A stretch of 64,000 bases of DNA from Hellea sp042093735. Lineage in GTDB: Bacteria; Pseudomonadota; Alphaproteobacteria; Caulobacterales; Maricaulaceae. The stretch spans positions 1-64,000 of the forward strand of contig JBELEM010000001.1 in the NCBI GenBank assembly GCA_042093735.1, written 5' to 3'. Position 1 is the stretch's first letter, and every line of letters starts with the position of its first letter. The notes under the pieces were generated by a model that was not told the origin of the DNA, did no database searches, and saw nothing but the letters and a program-made list of their open reading frames with translations. Made by a program: the position numbers and the translations under genes. This document shows positions 36,567 through 46,442 of the stretch, one piece after another.

Positions 36567-37843
36567 TAGATTAATTTACCTATCACTTTATTTGAGTCTA
36601 TTCCTGTAATCTGGACTTTTGCAATGTTACCTGCTTTAGGCGGATTGTCTACTTTAACCAGTGTAAAGTCTGGTAGTCTTCCATAACCAGTTTCTTCAAA
36701 GAGAGCGAAGTCTTTTGTTCCAACTCTTGATTTAAGATGCATTAATTTTACATGCTCGCCTTCTTCACGAAGAATTTTAGCTCTTAATTTTATCACGGAG
36801 CTTTCAAGTTGAGGCATTTTTTCTGCAGGTGTACCTTCATGCGCTGAATATGGGAAAACATGGAGCCAAGGAATTCCTATTTCTTTGACAATACTTTTTG
36901 AATTTTCAAACATTTCGTCATTTTCAGTTGGAAACCCAGCAATTATATCGGCACCAAAAGTAAACTCTGGGCGTAATAATTTCAATTTTTTACATAATGA
37001 GATTACTTCCTCTCTACTGTGCCGTCTCTTCATTCTTTTGAGTATCATGTTATCCCCTGACTGAAGAGAAAGATGCAAATAAGGAGTCATTCTTTTATCT
37101 GACGATAAAGCAGTAAATAGTTCTGAATCAATTTCAGCAGGGTCGATGGATGAAAGCCGTAATCTCTGTAGGCTGGGTACAAGTTTTAAAATACGCTTTA
37201 TCAGATCACCTAAAGGAGGTTTCCCCGGTAGATCTTGTCCCCATGATGATAAATCTACCCCTGTTAATACCACTTCCTTATAGCCCTGTAGGACAAGTGA
37301 CTGTACGTGCGATACAACAGATCCTGCTGGGGTCGATCTTGCATTTCCTCTCCCATAGGGTATTATACAGAAAGTACATCTGTGATCACACCCATTCTGA
37401 ATTTGTAAAAAAGCTCGAGTTCTGCTTTGGGTTTTTGTTAAGTTCCGGTTGCCTCCTGGTATTAATTGTGGGGCAAGCTCTTTTACTGACATGATATCAT
37501 TTACTTTTATGGGCTCACCAAATAACAATTTATCTGGCTCAAAATTTGTTGCGACCATTTTTTCATTATTCCCAATAACTACATCTACCTCGGACATTTT
37601 AGAAAATGCACCTGGATCTATTTGTGCAGCACAGCCTGTAACAATGATATTGCATTCAGGGTTTTCTTTTTTAGCTTTTCTTATGGCATGATGTGAGCTT
37701 CGAACCGCTTCCCTTGTTACAGCACATGTATTGATAATGACTGAATTTTCTAGTCCAGAATCTTTAGCATGACTCAACATTACTTCGCTTTCATAAGCAT
37801 TAAGTCTGCATCCTAGTGTTATAACTTTAGTCTTTTTTGACAT
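36566..37843 (-). CDS. mtaB: tRNA t6A37 methylthiotransferase MtaB
   Basis: A radical-SAM enzyme that converts t6A to ms2t6A at position 37 of tRNAs. The 425-residue protein has an N-terminal UPF0004 domain (TLGCRLNAYES with further cysteines in NTCAVT and VTGCAAQ), the radical-SAM CxxxCxxC in GCDHRCTFCIIPYGRG, and a C-terminal TRAM domain. The length and short N-terminal motif favour MtaB over MiaB or RimO. It follows dapF and overlaps ftsY by 1 base. Confidence 0.95.
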   Translation of the reverse strand: MSKKTKVITLGCRLNAYESEVMLSHAKDSGLENSVIINTCAVTREAVRSSHHAIRKAKKENPECNIIVTGCAAQIDPGAFSKMSEVDVVIGNNEKMVATNFEPDKLLFGEPIKVNDIMSVKELAPQLIPGGNRNLTKTQSRTRAFLQIQNGCDHRCTFCIIPYGRGNARSTPAGSVVSHVQSLVLQGYKEVVLTGVDLSSWGQDLPGKPPLGDLIKRILKLVPSLQRLRLSSIDPAEIDSELFTALSSDKRMTPYLHLSLQSGDNMILKRMKRRHSREEVISLCKKLKLLRPEFTFGADIIAGFPTENDEMFENSKSIVKEIGIPWLHVFPYSAHEGTPAEKMPQLESSVIKLRAKILREEGEHVKLMHLKSRVGTKDFALFEETGYGRLPDFTLVKVDNPPKAGNIAKVQITGIDSNKVIGKLI

Positions 37844-37894
37844 CTCCGCTATTTGGTCTTTAATACGAGATGGGTCAAGCCCAGTGAAGGGTAT

Positions 37895-38746
37895 TTAAAA
37901 ATAATTTTTCAGTGTCTTTTTTTGTTCTAGCTCCACGGGACCTGTCATTAAAACATGTTGAGAATTTTTTTCCCAATCTATAAATAGCTCTCCTCCGTCT
38001 ACTTGAACTCTTACTTTATTTTTAACTCTTTTTTGTCGAACTGCAGCTACCACAGCTGCACATGCGCCTGTCCCGCAAGCAAGTGTCATTCCAACGCCAC
38101 GCTCCCAAACTTTGAGCTGTATTTGGTTTTCATTGATTATCTTTACAAAACCAATATTAGCTTGTTCTGGAAAAATAGAATGGATTTCTATTCTGGCGCC
38201 TATTTTTCTATAATCAATATCTCTGAAATCCTTTATGAAAAATATACAATGGGGGTTGCCCATGCTAACCGCTGAAGGGCTACCAATGATTTTGTAATTA
38301 TCTAAATCAAACTTAATATTAAGTGATCTAGTATCCATTTCTTTTGCTAAGGGAATTTTCTTCCATTCTAGTTCGGGTTTTCCCATGTCTACTGTAATAT
38401 TATTGTTACTATCTAATCTGCAGCATAATAAACCTGCTTTGGTTTCAAGTACCATAGATGTAGAATTGGCTTCTTGCATGTAAATCCAAGCTACACATCG
38501 TGTGGCATTCCCACACGCATTTACTTCAAACCCCTTCTGATTCCAGATTTCCATAAATACTTTAGACTTTTTTGATTTTGGGTCGCGAATAATTATAAGT
38601 TGGTCTGCTCCTTTTTTTCCCATTAAAGCTGAGTTCTGAGCGCACAAATTAATTACTATTTCTTTTGAAACTTGAAAATCTAAAGTGCCTCTTGCATCAA
38701 AGATAGCAAACCTGTTTCCTGCCCCATTCATGATATAAAAATCCAT
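37895..38746 (-). CDS. dapF: Diaminopimelate epimerase
   Basis: It converts LL- to meso-diaminopimelate for lysine and peptidoglycan. The start at 38746 (MDFYIMNGAGNRF) aligns with the family N-terminus; an ATG at 38761 and a TTG at 38785 are in-frame alternatives. Both catalytic cysteines are present, in NACGNATRC and ACGTGACAA. The usual GND near the start reads GNR. About 283 residues. It heads dapF-mtaB-ftsY-yciB and shares its pathway with lysC at 22.8 kb. Confidence 0.95.
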   Translation of the reverse strand: MDFYIMNGAGNRFAIFDARGTLDFQVSKEIVINLCAQNSALMGKKGADQLIIIRDPKSKKSKVFMEIWNQKGFEVNACGNATRCVAWIYMQEANSTSMVLETKAGLLCCRLDSNNNITVDMGKPELEWKKIPLAKEMDTRSLNIKFDLDNYKIIGSPSAVSMGNPHCIFFIKDFRDIDYRKIGARIEIHSIFPEQANIGFVKIINENQIQLKVWERGVGMTLACGTGACAAVVAAVRQKRVKNKVRVQVDGGELFIDWEKNSQHVLMTGPVELEQKKTLKNYF

Positions 38747-38896
38747 TGCAGAACTATACATGTTCTTACTTAATGCTGTAAACAATCTTTATTTTTTAAA
38801 AGTCCTATTAATAGAGAAACATTACTTTAATTTTTTAATGGCCTAATGTGCTGTAATATGGAAGATAGTGAACGGATTTTAAATTAGGGTAATAAT

Positions 38897-40123
38897 ATGA
38901 GTAAAATTCACAATATTCCACTTCTTTTATTAGTTTTTCTGTCGGCTACTGCTGCAATGTTATGTTGGTTCTTCGGTCTTTCTGCGCTTTCATCACCCAT
39001 AATGATGGGCGATGTTTTCGTCTCAAAGTCCATTGCAGGTCTTGCGAAGGATGCTTTATTTGTTCCTTTGAAGCCATTAATGTATGCCCTCATTATTCTA
39101 TCAATTGGTTCTTCTCTTGCAATATCTACAGGAGGTTTAGGCGCAAAATTTATTCGAGTATTTAGTTTTTTTATCTGCTTTTCATTAATTGGGATGGCTG
39201 TTGGAATTGGCGCTTTTATTTTATTTTCAGGGCTTGATATTGGGTTGGCATTACCAAATGAAGGCAGTGGTTCCGGTTTAATCAAAGAGATGCCCTTTTT
39301 ATTAAAAATTTACGGCGTTCTTACATCTGCTTTAATGATCTCCATTTATGCAGGCTTAGTGCTGGGCGGTGCATTAAAGACTGCTGGACTCGGTCAGCAA
39401 GCGGATGAAATTTCTGATCTCTTCATAAAGGGGTTTAGAAAATTCCTTCAATACACAATACCTCTGGCAGTTTTCGGATCTATTACTTTAGCATTAAATA
39501 AACCAGGTGGGTTTGAAAATTTAGTAAAGCTCTTAAATCTTACTATTCCATATATTTTCTCCATGGCGATTGTATGGATTATTATGGTTATAACTACAGC
39601 GATAATTCAAGGCCGCGGAATAAATTTTGTAATGCGTGCAGTTCTGCCGCAAGCATTAGTGGCAGTATCCACATCTAGCTCTATGGCAACACTGCCAGCT
39701 ACACGTGAAGCCTGCGATCAATTAGGCGTTGATGCTGATGAGGCAACACCTTTTTATACAATAGGGGCAACCATCAATATGGTCGGTACGTTGATTGGCC
39801 TTCTATTGCTTTCATTATACACCATGAAAGCATTTGGAATTGAAGTTGGTTTGAGTGATATGACAATCGTTGGATTTCAATCAATGATCTTTGCCACAGC
39901 AGCAGCTGGTACGCCATCTGCTTCAGTCGTTTTACTGCAGGATATTTTAGTTTCACAGGGTGTATCTGCTGAGTATGCCACCTATGTGACCGGGATTATT
40001 ATCACTATTGATACATTAATTTTAGACCGATTACGGACAATGCTAAACACTCAATCAGACTCAATGTCTACGGCTAATGGGTTAAAAATTTATCATAAAA
40101 AGCCAAAAATATTGGTTAAATAA
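38897..40123 (+). CDS. Dicarboxylate/amino acid:cation symporter (DAACS family)
   Basis: A 408-residue inner-membrane carrier with about eight membrane helices and two re-entrant loops. The serine-rich motif STSSSMATLPATREACDQLG corresponds to the first hairpin and substrate site of the GltP/DctA fold, and AAAAGTPSASVVLL with IDTLILDRLRTMLN resembles the second hairpin and conserved Asp/Arg helix. Substrates in the family are glutamate, aspartate or C4-dicarboxylates; which applies is not clear. AGGG precedes the ATG. It stands alone, divergent from dapF. Confidence 0.92.
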   Translation: MSKIHNIPLLLLVFLSATAAMLCWFFGLSALSSPIMMGDVFVSKSIAGLAKDALFVPLKPLMYALIILSIGSSLAISTGGLGAKFIRVFSFFICFSLIGMAVGIGAFILFSGLDIGLALPNEGSGSGLIKEMPFLLKIYGVLTSALMISIYAGLVLGGALKTAGLGQQADEISDLFIKGFRKFLQYTIPLAVFGSITLALNKPGGFENLVKLLNLTIPYIFSMAIVWIIMVITTAIIQGRGINFVMRAVLPQALVAVSTSSSMATLPATREACDQLGVDADEATPFYTIGATINMVGTLIGLLLLSLYTMKAFGIEVGLSDMTIVGFQSMIFATAAAGTPSASVVLLQDILVSQGVSAEYATYVTGIIITIDTLILDRLRTMLNTQSDSMSTANGLKIYHKKPKILVK

Positions 40124-40165
40124 ACAGTAAGAACAAATGCTAATGCAAAGCTAATCGAGGTTATT

Positions 40166-41686
40166 TCATTCTGCTTTTGCTGAAAACCCAATTTCTTTTT
40201 TTGAGCGCTCAGCACTTTGGAGATCAGTCAAGATAGATAAATTTATTGGTTTTTCTGGTAGCATAACAATAGATATTGTTCCCCCATCATTGATAAGCTT
40301 TATTAGCTCACTAGATAGTTCTCCAGTAAGTTCACTAGCAAGACCTTTAGTCATTATAGGCGCTAAAGTGAGCACTGTTGCTAATTCTTTTTTAACTTTA
40401 TTTGGTGTTGTTTTACGCACTTCTGTTGCATAAAAGTTTATCACGCGTTCTAGAATTGAATTATCGTCAAACCTGAGCTGAAACTCATCTAAGTTTACAT
40501 TTTTGATATCTGTTAAATTATTAAGATTTGATACACTATAATTATAAGATAGATCAAAACCGTCCTTTAAGCTAACAGATCCGTTACTTATTTTCAAAGT
40601 ATTGGTATTAATGTTCAGCTCAGAATCCTGATTATACTGGAGAGTAATTTTATTGTACCCAATTTTTTTAATTGCCTCAAAGGCCAGCGCAGCTTCTTTC
40701 GAGGGAGGCGAATTTTTTAACTCTATTGTTATGGGACCGCTCGAATAACGATTTTTTACTATACCACTTTTCGCTGTTTGTCTGCTAGTAAAGCCTTTAG
40801 TCTTTATCGTGGCATACTCACTACTAAGGTGAAGTTCATTAATATCTATAGTATTATAAAGCTTGAATGTGGACTCGACAAAGTTGCTATATATATTTTT
40901 TAAATTAGGAGTATCAGAAAAATTTTTAAGTAATTTTTCTGATACTCCCATTACTGTAAATGAACTCAGCGAAGCTTCTATGGCATTACTTAAATTATCT
41001 TTACCATAAAACTCAATATTCATAACTTGAAAGTCTGAGACTTCTTTAGTTTTATTTCTTCCCCAAATAACACTACCAATACTTAGAGTCCCTTGTTTGT
41101 TCGAAACAGAGAAGCCTTCAATTGCTAGTGCCTTGCCACCTTGTTTTAAAACATCATTAATTTTGATTTTACTTTCTTTTGTTTTTTGATCTTGTAACGC
41201 CAGCAAAATTAACCCTGTTGTCTCCAATTTTGGAGAAATAATGGTTATTTTTTTTAATGATAAACTTTCATTCAAGCTGTTTTTAATTTTAATGCCTGAT
41301 AGATCTATGCGGTCAAAAGACAATTCTCCTTCTTGTATGTGTGCTCCTTGTAGTTTAATTTGATTTATTTTAAAAAATTCACTTACATTCAAGTCTTTAA
41401 AAATAAAATTACCATTTGAATTTCTAGGGGCAGAAGAAGTATCAAACATTAAGCTGGGGTTCACCTCTGATATTTTTTTTATTACTTCATTAACTTCAGA
41501 TTGCGATATTTTTCTTTTTTCAAGGACAAAATATTTTCCGAAATCCTTTGGGTTGTTTATATTATTATAAATTGGGGCTGATTTTTTAGCAGAAGGATTA
41601 TTACTTTTATCTTTTGCGGTGCAGCCGTTTAATACAAATAACAATGTGGTAATACTGATCAGTAAAGCTTTATGTGCAATATTCAT
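40166..41686 (-). CDS. Large lipoprotein of unknown function
   Basis: A 506-residue protein with a hydrophobic leader and lipobox VLNGC (Cys22), so probably an exported lipoprotein. The rest is rich in Lys, Asn, Ser and Ile with repeated strand-like segments (IKLQGAHIQEGELSFDRIDL, for example), giving a beta-rich, repeat-like look resembling AsmA/DUF945-type envelope proteins, though I cannot place it in a family. The C-terminus has helical, Leu-rich segments and ELTGELSSELIKL. It is convergent with the symporter and divergent from the YgjP-like gene. Confidence 0.7.
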   Translation of the reverse strand: MNIAHKALLISITTLLFVLNGCTAKDKSNNPSAKKSAPIYNNINNPKDFGKYFVLEKRKISQSEVNEVIKKISEVNPSLMFDTSSAPRNSNGNFIFKDLNVSEFFKINQIKLQGAHIQEGELSFDRIDLSGIKIKNSLNESLSLKKITIISPKLETTGLILLALQDQKTKESKIKINDVLKQGGKALAIEGFSVSNKQGTLSIGSVIWGRNKTKEVSDFQVMNIEFYGKDNLSNAIEASLSSFTVMGVSEKLLKNFSDTPNLKNIYSNFVESTFKLYNTIDINELHLSSEYATIKTKGFTSRQTAKSGIVKNRYSSGPITIELKNSPPSKEAALAFEAIKKIGYNKITLQYNQDSELNINTNTLKISNGSVSLKDGFDLSYNYSVSNLNNLTDIKNVNLDEFQLRFDDNSILERVINFYATEVRKTTPNKVKKELATVLTLAPIMTKGLASELTGELSSELIKLINDGGTISIVMLPEKPINLSILTDLQSAERSKKEIGFSAKAE

Positions 41687-41785
41687 AGTGGTCCTTCTTG
41701 CAAATCATATGTAATATGCAAAAATAAATTTATTTTGTATAGTAACAACAATGTTAAAGGTTTTTAATTAAGATGGGATATAAAA

Positions 41786-42508
41786 TTGACATCAATTAGT
41801 GCTACCCATATTTATAATGACGCCAAATTAAATATTATTTATAACAATTCCAAGCGCGCAAAGAGGGTGACTTTAAAGGTCAATCAAATAGATAGAAATA
41901 TTAGAGTAATTGTTCCTGGTTATAAAGCATTTCCTGCTGCTAAAAAATTTGTAGAAAAAAATAAAGTATGGATTGCCCAGCAATTAGCAACGTTGCCTCC
42001 GGCCCAACCTTTTGAAGACGGCGGTTCTATATTGTTTTATGGCAAGCCGTACCTGCTAAAACATATTTCTTCACCTAAGGGAACTAACGTAGATCATGCA
42101 AAACACTTGTTAAGTGTGTATTCGCCAGATTACTCTAGTTTTTCGGGTAGGGTAAGGCGAATGTTAATAAGTAAAGCCAGAACAGAATTAAAGCGTTTGT
42201 CTGCTTACTATGCAAATAAAGTTTGTCGAGAAATAAATAAAATTAGTCTTCGTGACACAGCAACAAGATGGGGAAGCTGTGTAACAAGAAATGGCTTGGG
42301 AAATATAAATTATAGCTGGCGATTAATTTGTGCTCCGAGCTACGTTTTAAGTTATGTAGCTGCACATGAGTGCGCACATTTAGTTGAGCCTAACCATAGT
42401 AAAGATTTTTGGAATGTTTGTTCTGAAATTTACGGAGATGTTCATAAACCACGTGAATGGCTTAAACATAATGGCCCCTTATTATATGCTGTAGGAGCTA
42501 AAATTTAA
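41786..42508 (+). CDS. YgjP-like zinc metallopeptidase (M48-related, DUF45)
   Basis: A 240-residue cytoplasmic predicted metalloprotease. The zinc site HECAH is at residues 194-198, with a third ligand H204 in EPNHSKDFW, and the family motif RWGSC at 162-166. No ATG is in frame near the start, so a TTG at 41786 is used. The region upstream also contains a TGCAAATCATATGTA sequence (41699-41713) that resembles the Fur-like sites at 46.4-46.8 kb. The natural substrate of the family is unknown. Confidence 0.88.
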   Translation: MTSISATHIYNDAKLNIIYNNSKRAKRVTLKVNQIDRNIRVIVPGYKAFPAAKKFVEKNKVWIAQQLATLPPAQPFEDGGSILFYGKPYLLKHISSPKGTNVDHAKHLLSVYSPDYSSFSGRVRRMLISKARTELKRLSAYYANKVCREINKISLRDTATRWGSCVTRNGLGNINYSWRLICAPSYVLSYVAAHECAHLVEPNHSKDFWNVCSEIYGDVHKPREWLKHNGPLLYAVGAKI

Positions 42509-42533
42509 TTTTAATAACCTTGCGTCTAGGTCG

Positions 42534-44480
42534 TTAGATAGGTAGCGAAGCTGCGGGTCCAGCTAAACCTGGCTCTTTTGCTGCTGACCCTCGACCACCT
42601 TTATCTTTAACAGGACAAAAACTGAGCACCATAGTGCCTTCGGCCCGTGACTCATTTCCGGGCTGAATAAATTCAAGACCCCCTTCCGGTTTTTTCGCTA
42701 AAATTAAATCTAGGTCATCACCCCTGTCTTTATATAAGTCATCGAGTGTGTACTCTTCGGAGAGAGTTGTGGATCGGAAACTCCACCCCTCCCACCAGTC
42801 TTTTGTTAATGCATCATAGCTCCTCTTACGAGACGTCAGAGTTCTTCCTCTTGATGTGAATGCAATGGTGTCTGCGTCGTCCTCATCGGTATCGACGGAT
42901 GTAAGTTGGAAAACTCTATGCCGCCCTAATTCGGGTGCGAATTCAACACATACTAATGCGTTGTAAGCATCATTTGGAGTTGCGGATATTAAATAATTAA
43001 AAGCGGAGTGATCTAACCTAAAGTCTGCATTTTCGGATAAAACCTCACCGTGAAATGTAGCATGCCCTTGAAGCCTTGCACCGCGTAATCTTCGCCAGTT
43101 TGTATCTGCAACAAGTACTTTTATATCCATTTCGTTAAGGGCTTTTGCTAGACCTAAAGACCAAGGGTTTGCTCCCACGATTAGAACACCGTCTCCGCCT
43201 CCTGCGGCAAGATCCAAGTACTTTGAAATTGGTCCTATTGCGAAACCTGCAAATAGCACGGTGGCAAAAACTAACGCAAACGCAAGTGGAACGAATAACG
43301 CACCTTCTGGCCTTCCTAAGGCAATTAATTCTGCGGCGAACAACCCTGCTACAGCCACGGCCACTACACCTCTGGGGGCTATAATAGATATCAATAAACT
43401 CTCTTTCCAATGTAATCCGGATAATGATGTTGATAACATAACGGCTATAGGTCTGACGACTAACATCATAGCAAGAACAAAAGCTAACACGCGCCATTCA
43501 GTTAAAAAAGCCTTTAAGATATCAGGAGTTAGTGTGGCTGTAAGTATTACGAAAACCCCCGAAACTAAAATAATAGCTATATTTTCTTTAAACCTCCTCA
43601 TTTCAACCATTGCAGCAAATTTAGTATTTGCCATTGTCATTCCGAGTGCGGTAACCGCCAACAGACCTGTTTCATCTGCCATATTATTAGCAAGCACATA
43701 AATGGCCAATACCCAAGCTAAAACTACCGGTGCTTTTAAATATTCTGGAATGTGGCCTTTTCTAAATGCCCAGGCTAACCCATAGCCTGAAACAATTCCT
43801 AGAATAGTTCCTAGGATAGCAGCAAACGCAAGTTTTCCGAATGCCAAATAAATAGAAGCTTCAGATTGGGTGAACCGTATGAATTCATATCCGCCTACGG
43901 CAAATAATGCCCCTAGTGGATCATTAACTATTCCTTCCCATTTGAGCACATTTGCTGGCCTAGATTTTAGATGAGCCTGTCTTAAAAGCGGCATTATCAC
44001 TGTAGGGCCAGTTACTACGAATAACCCCCCAACCATTGCAGATATATCCCAAGGTAAACCCACTATATAGTGTGCTGCAAAAGTTCCTAAAAGCCAGGCA
44101 ATCGGCCCTGCAACTATAACCATTCTTATTACAGCATGAGAAGCGTCGCCTAAGTCTTTAAAACGTAGGGTCATACCTCCTTCAAATAATATAATGGCAA
44201 CTGCTAATCCTATCATAGGCCTGTATAGGTCTCCAAAGTCTTGTATTGGATCCAGATGAAATAGATTTAATCCTGTAGTTATGAAATTGGGTAAATTAAA
44301 GCTAAGTAGCCAACCTAATAATGGCCCAAATAAAAGCCCAGCTATAGCCATGAGTACAATTGCGGGTCTCTGCAGTCTCCACGCTAGCCATTGTGCACCA
44401 ATCCCTAGTACCCCAATAAGCGCAATTTTAAAGGGTAGCACATTAACGATGTGATGGGCTACATCTGCAGTTGCTGCCAT
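42534..44480 (-). CDS. CPA1-type Na+/H+ antiporter with C-terminal nucleotide-binding-like domain
   Basis: A 648-residue cation:proton antiporter. The N-terminal 420 residues hold 12 or so membrane helices with the antiporter-type pattern (ILFEGGMTLRF, GPTVIMPLLR and WEGIVNDPLGALFAV, where the ND is the ion-binding pair). A Rossmann-like region follows (VLIVGANPWSLGLAKALNEM), like TrkA-N/KefB domains that sense nucleotides, then a variable tail. It probably exports Na+ or K+ for pH or salt homeostasis. A 25-base gap separates it from the YgjP gene's end, convergently. Confidence 0.93.
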   Translation of the reverse strand: MAATADVAHHIVNVLPFKIALIGVLGIGAQWLAWRLQRPAIVLMAIAGLLFGPLLGWLLSFNLPNFITTGLNLFHLDPIQDFGDLYRPMIGLAVAIILFEGGMTLRFKDLGDASHAVIRMVIVAGPIAWLLGTFAAHYIVGLPWDISAMVGGLFVVTGPTVIMPLLRQAHLKSRPANVLKWEGIVNDPLGALFAVGGYEFIRFTQSEASIYLAFGKLAFAAILGTILGIVSGYGLAWAFRKGHIPEYLKAPVVLAWVLAIYVLANNMADETGLLAVTALGMTMANTKFAAMVEMRRFKENIAIILVSGVFVILTATLTPDILKAFLTEWRVLAFVLAMMLVVRPIAVMLSTSLSGLHWKESLLISIIAPRGVVAVAVAGLFAAELIALGRPEGALFVPLAFALVFATVLFAGFAIGPISKYLDLAAGGGDGVLIVGANPWSLGLAKALNEMDIKVLVADTNWRRLRGARLQGHATFHGEVLSENADFRLDHSAFNYLISATPNDAYNALVCVEFAPELGRHRVFQLTSVDTDEDDADTIAFTSRGRTLTSRKRSYDALTKDWWEGWSFRSTTLSEEYTLDDLYKDRGDDLDLILAKKPEGGLEFIQPGNESRAEGTMVLSFCPVKDKGGRGSAAKEPGLAGPAASLPI

Positions 44481-44523
44481 ACTATTCTCACAAAATTTAA
44501 TCAGTTTAAGATTATTACATTAC

Positions 44524-45696
44524 TTATATAGTGTCTATTCCTATAATTTCATAATCTCTTTTAAGTTTTGTCATAATATTTTTCCATTTGCTATTTTTAA
44601 TTCGTTTTTGATGATATAAATATGCTCTTTTGGAATTGAACTTTTCAAACACTTGAAAACGCCCCTCAGTTTTTATGGACTGAGTAACCCTAAAATCTAA
44701 ACACCCCTTTTCTTCTCTTGATTGCTTAATATGTTCGGGTAGCAATAATAGTGTCTCTTGGATATGTTGCTTTGCAACATCGAAGTGACCCGATAAATAT
44801 ATCGTATCGACTTCGTCATTTTCAACTTTTAGTGAGTGCATAAGGCCTGAGCGGTAGTCCGGGTATCGAGGAGTCCACGATAGCTCATTAGTAATTCTGT
44901 TATTACTTACTCTCTTTGTTTCTTGATAAAAATTTTTTTTCTTAGCTGGTAATTCTAATCCTTCGTATTCAATTAGCGGGGGCGTAGGTATGCCTAAAAG
45001 ATGGGCAGAAAAATTTATTATATCTTGTGGGGGGGCCGGATTCCCATCTGAAACATTGTAAATTCTGTAAGGGTCGGGATTGGCAATAGAAGTTAAAATT
45101 GCGTTAGCTACATCTCCAACATGAACTCTGTTAGTCACATGACCTTCTTTTACTATATTCTGAGTTTTGTTTTGTTTTATTTTTTGGAAATTATTCCTAC
45201 TAGGCCCGTATATCCCAGCCAAACGGAAAATATGCACAGGCGCTCCTATTTCCAACCATTGTATTTCAGCATTAAGTCTTTCTTTCCCTCTGGTTGTGGA
45301 GGGGTATAAAAGCTCATCTTCAAAGACCCATTGACCATTTTTATCTCCATAAACACTTGTTGAAGAGAGATATCCTACCCATTGGGTACTTTGTATGAGT
45401 TTTTTTTGATCAATAGTTAATTTATTTAAAAACGGATCAATGCCGTTTACTGGCGCCATCGAAGATAGAATTATGCAAGCGTCACCAATTATACTACGTA
45501 GCTTTGAATTAATTGCTCCATTAAATATTAGAGGAATTACTCCGCATTTCTTAAGAAGTGAATGTCGTTTTTTGGTTCTAGTTGTTACATAGACTTTATA
45601 ACCTTGCTCCAATAAAGGTGCATACATTTCTTGGGCGCAGTAACCTGCTCCTAAGAAAAGAGCAGTGCTCTTGCTATATTTATTGTTTCGAACCAT
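44524..45696 (-). CDS. NAD(P)-dependent SDR fused to an antibiotic-biosynthesis-monooxygenase-like domain
   Basis: A 390-residue single reading frame with two parts. Residues 1-290 form an extended short-chain dehydrogenase of the YeeZ type: GAGYCA at 16-21, YLSSTSVYGDKNG, and HIFRLAGIYGPSRNN. Residues 291-390 look like an antibiotic biosynthesis monooxygenase (ABM) ferredoxin-like domain, with GHFDVAKQHIQETLLLLPEH, EKGCLDFRV and FEKFNSKRAYLYHQKR. No stop or frameshift separates them. It is divergent from the TPR-like gene. The substrate and the role of the second domain are unknown. SDR activity is inferred from the motif set. Confidence 0.78.
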   Translation of the reverse strand: MVRNNKYSKSTALFLGAGYCAQEMYAPLLEQGYKVYVTTRTKKRHSLLKKCGVIPLIFNGAINSKLRSIIGDACIILSSMAPVNGIDPFLNKLTIDQKKLIQSTQWVGYLSSTSVYGDKNGQWVFEDELLYPSTTRGKERLNAEIQWLEIGAPVHIFRLAGIYGPSRNNFQKIKQNKTQNIVKEGHVTNRVHVGDVANAILTSIANPDPYRIYNVSDGNPAPPQDIINFSAHLLGIPTPPLIEYEGLELPAKKKNFYQETKRVSNNRITNELSWTPRYPDYRSGLMHSLKVENDEVDTIYLSGHFDVAKQHIQETLLLLPEHIKQSREEKGCLDFRVTQSIKTEGRFQVFEKFNSKRAYLYHQKRIKNSKWKNIMTKLKRDYEIIGIDTI

Positions 45697-45731
45697 TGAT
45701 GATATTAACCCTATTGATTAGAGAACGAATT

Positions 45732-46415
45732 ATGAGATTTACACGTTTAGTCCTATTGAGTTTTTATACCATTGCAATGATTTTTGCTGATAGCTCTTGG
45801 GCCAAGAACTTGACATCAGAATTCGATAAAAAACATAAGTTATGTTTGGAGCAAATATCGAAAGATTCTTCCATGGCTTTTGAAAAGGCTATGATTTGGC
45901 AAGATGAAGGAGGCGGTAGGAGGGCAAAACATTGTGTTGCTATGTCACTTTTTGCGCTTGGACATGAAGTTGAGGCAGCTGCGAGGCTAGATGCCCTCGC
46001 AATTGCTTCAGATGGCGGCACTAATATTATGCGTGCTAATTTTTATGCGGAGGCGGCAAATTTTTGGTTAATTAGTGGTAGTCCTAAAAATGCCTATTCT
46101 TCGGCCTCCAAGGGTTTGGAGCTTGTTGATGGTTTTGTGCCGCTTTTTATTATTAGGGCCCGATCTTACTTCGCTTTAGAGCGTTATCAGGACGCTATAA
46201 TGGATTTAGACTCAGCGTTAATTAATGACCCGGAAAATGCTGATGCGTTGCGTTACCGTGCTAATGTGAATTTGAAGCAAGGAAATCTTAATGCAGCTAA
46301 GAAAGACATTAACAATTCACTACAAATTAATCCAAATAGCATAGAGTCCGCACTGGTCAGAGGGCAAATAAATGAAAGTTTACGATTGATTGAAAGTTAT
46401 AAAAAGGATTCATAA
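45732..46415 (+). CDS. Exported TPR-repeat protein
   Basis: The ATG at 45732 (MRFTRLVLL) is chosen because it gives a signal peptide ending at SSWAKN; the open frame extends 50 codons upstream into the divergent gene without a leader. The 227-residue protein has TPR-like helical pairs in its C-terminal half (SYFALERYQDAIMDLDSALINDPENADALRYRANVNLKQGNLNAAKKDINNSL carries at least two repeats). It is likely a periplasmic scaffold protein. No specific partner is identifiable. Confidence 0.8.
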   Translation: MRFTRLVLLSFYTIAMIFADSSWAKNLTSEFDKKHKLCLEQISKDSSMAFEKAMIWQDEGGGRRAKHCVAMSLFALGHEVEAAARLDALAIASDGGTNIMRANFYAEAANFWLISGSPKNAYSSASKGLELVDGFVPLFIIRARSYFALERYQDAIMDLDSALINDPENADALRYRANVNLKQGNLNAAKKDINNSLQINPNSIESALVRGQINESLRLIESYKKDS

Positions 46416-46421
46416 TGTTTA

Positions 46422-46436
46422 TGCAAATCATTCGCA
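46422..46436 (-). promoter_or_regulatory. Fur-box-like site A upstream of bfd
   Basis: The 15-base core reads TGCGAATGATTTGCA on the minus strand, matching the 7-1-7 palindrome shared by the five sites between 46.4 and 46.8 kb. It lies 55-41 bases upstream of the bfd ATG. Confidence 0.55.
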
Positions 46437-46442
46437 AAGCAA

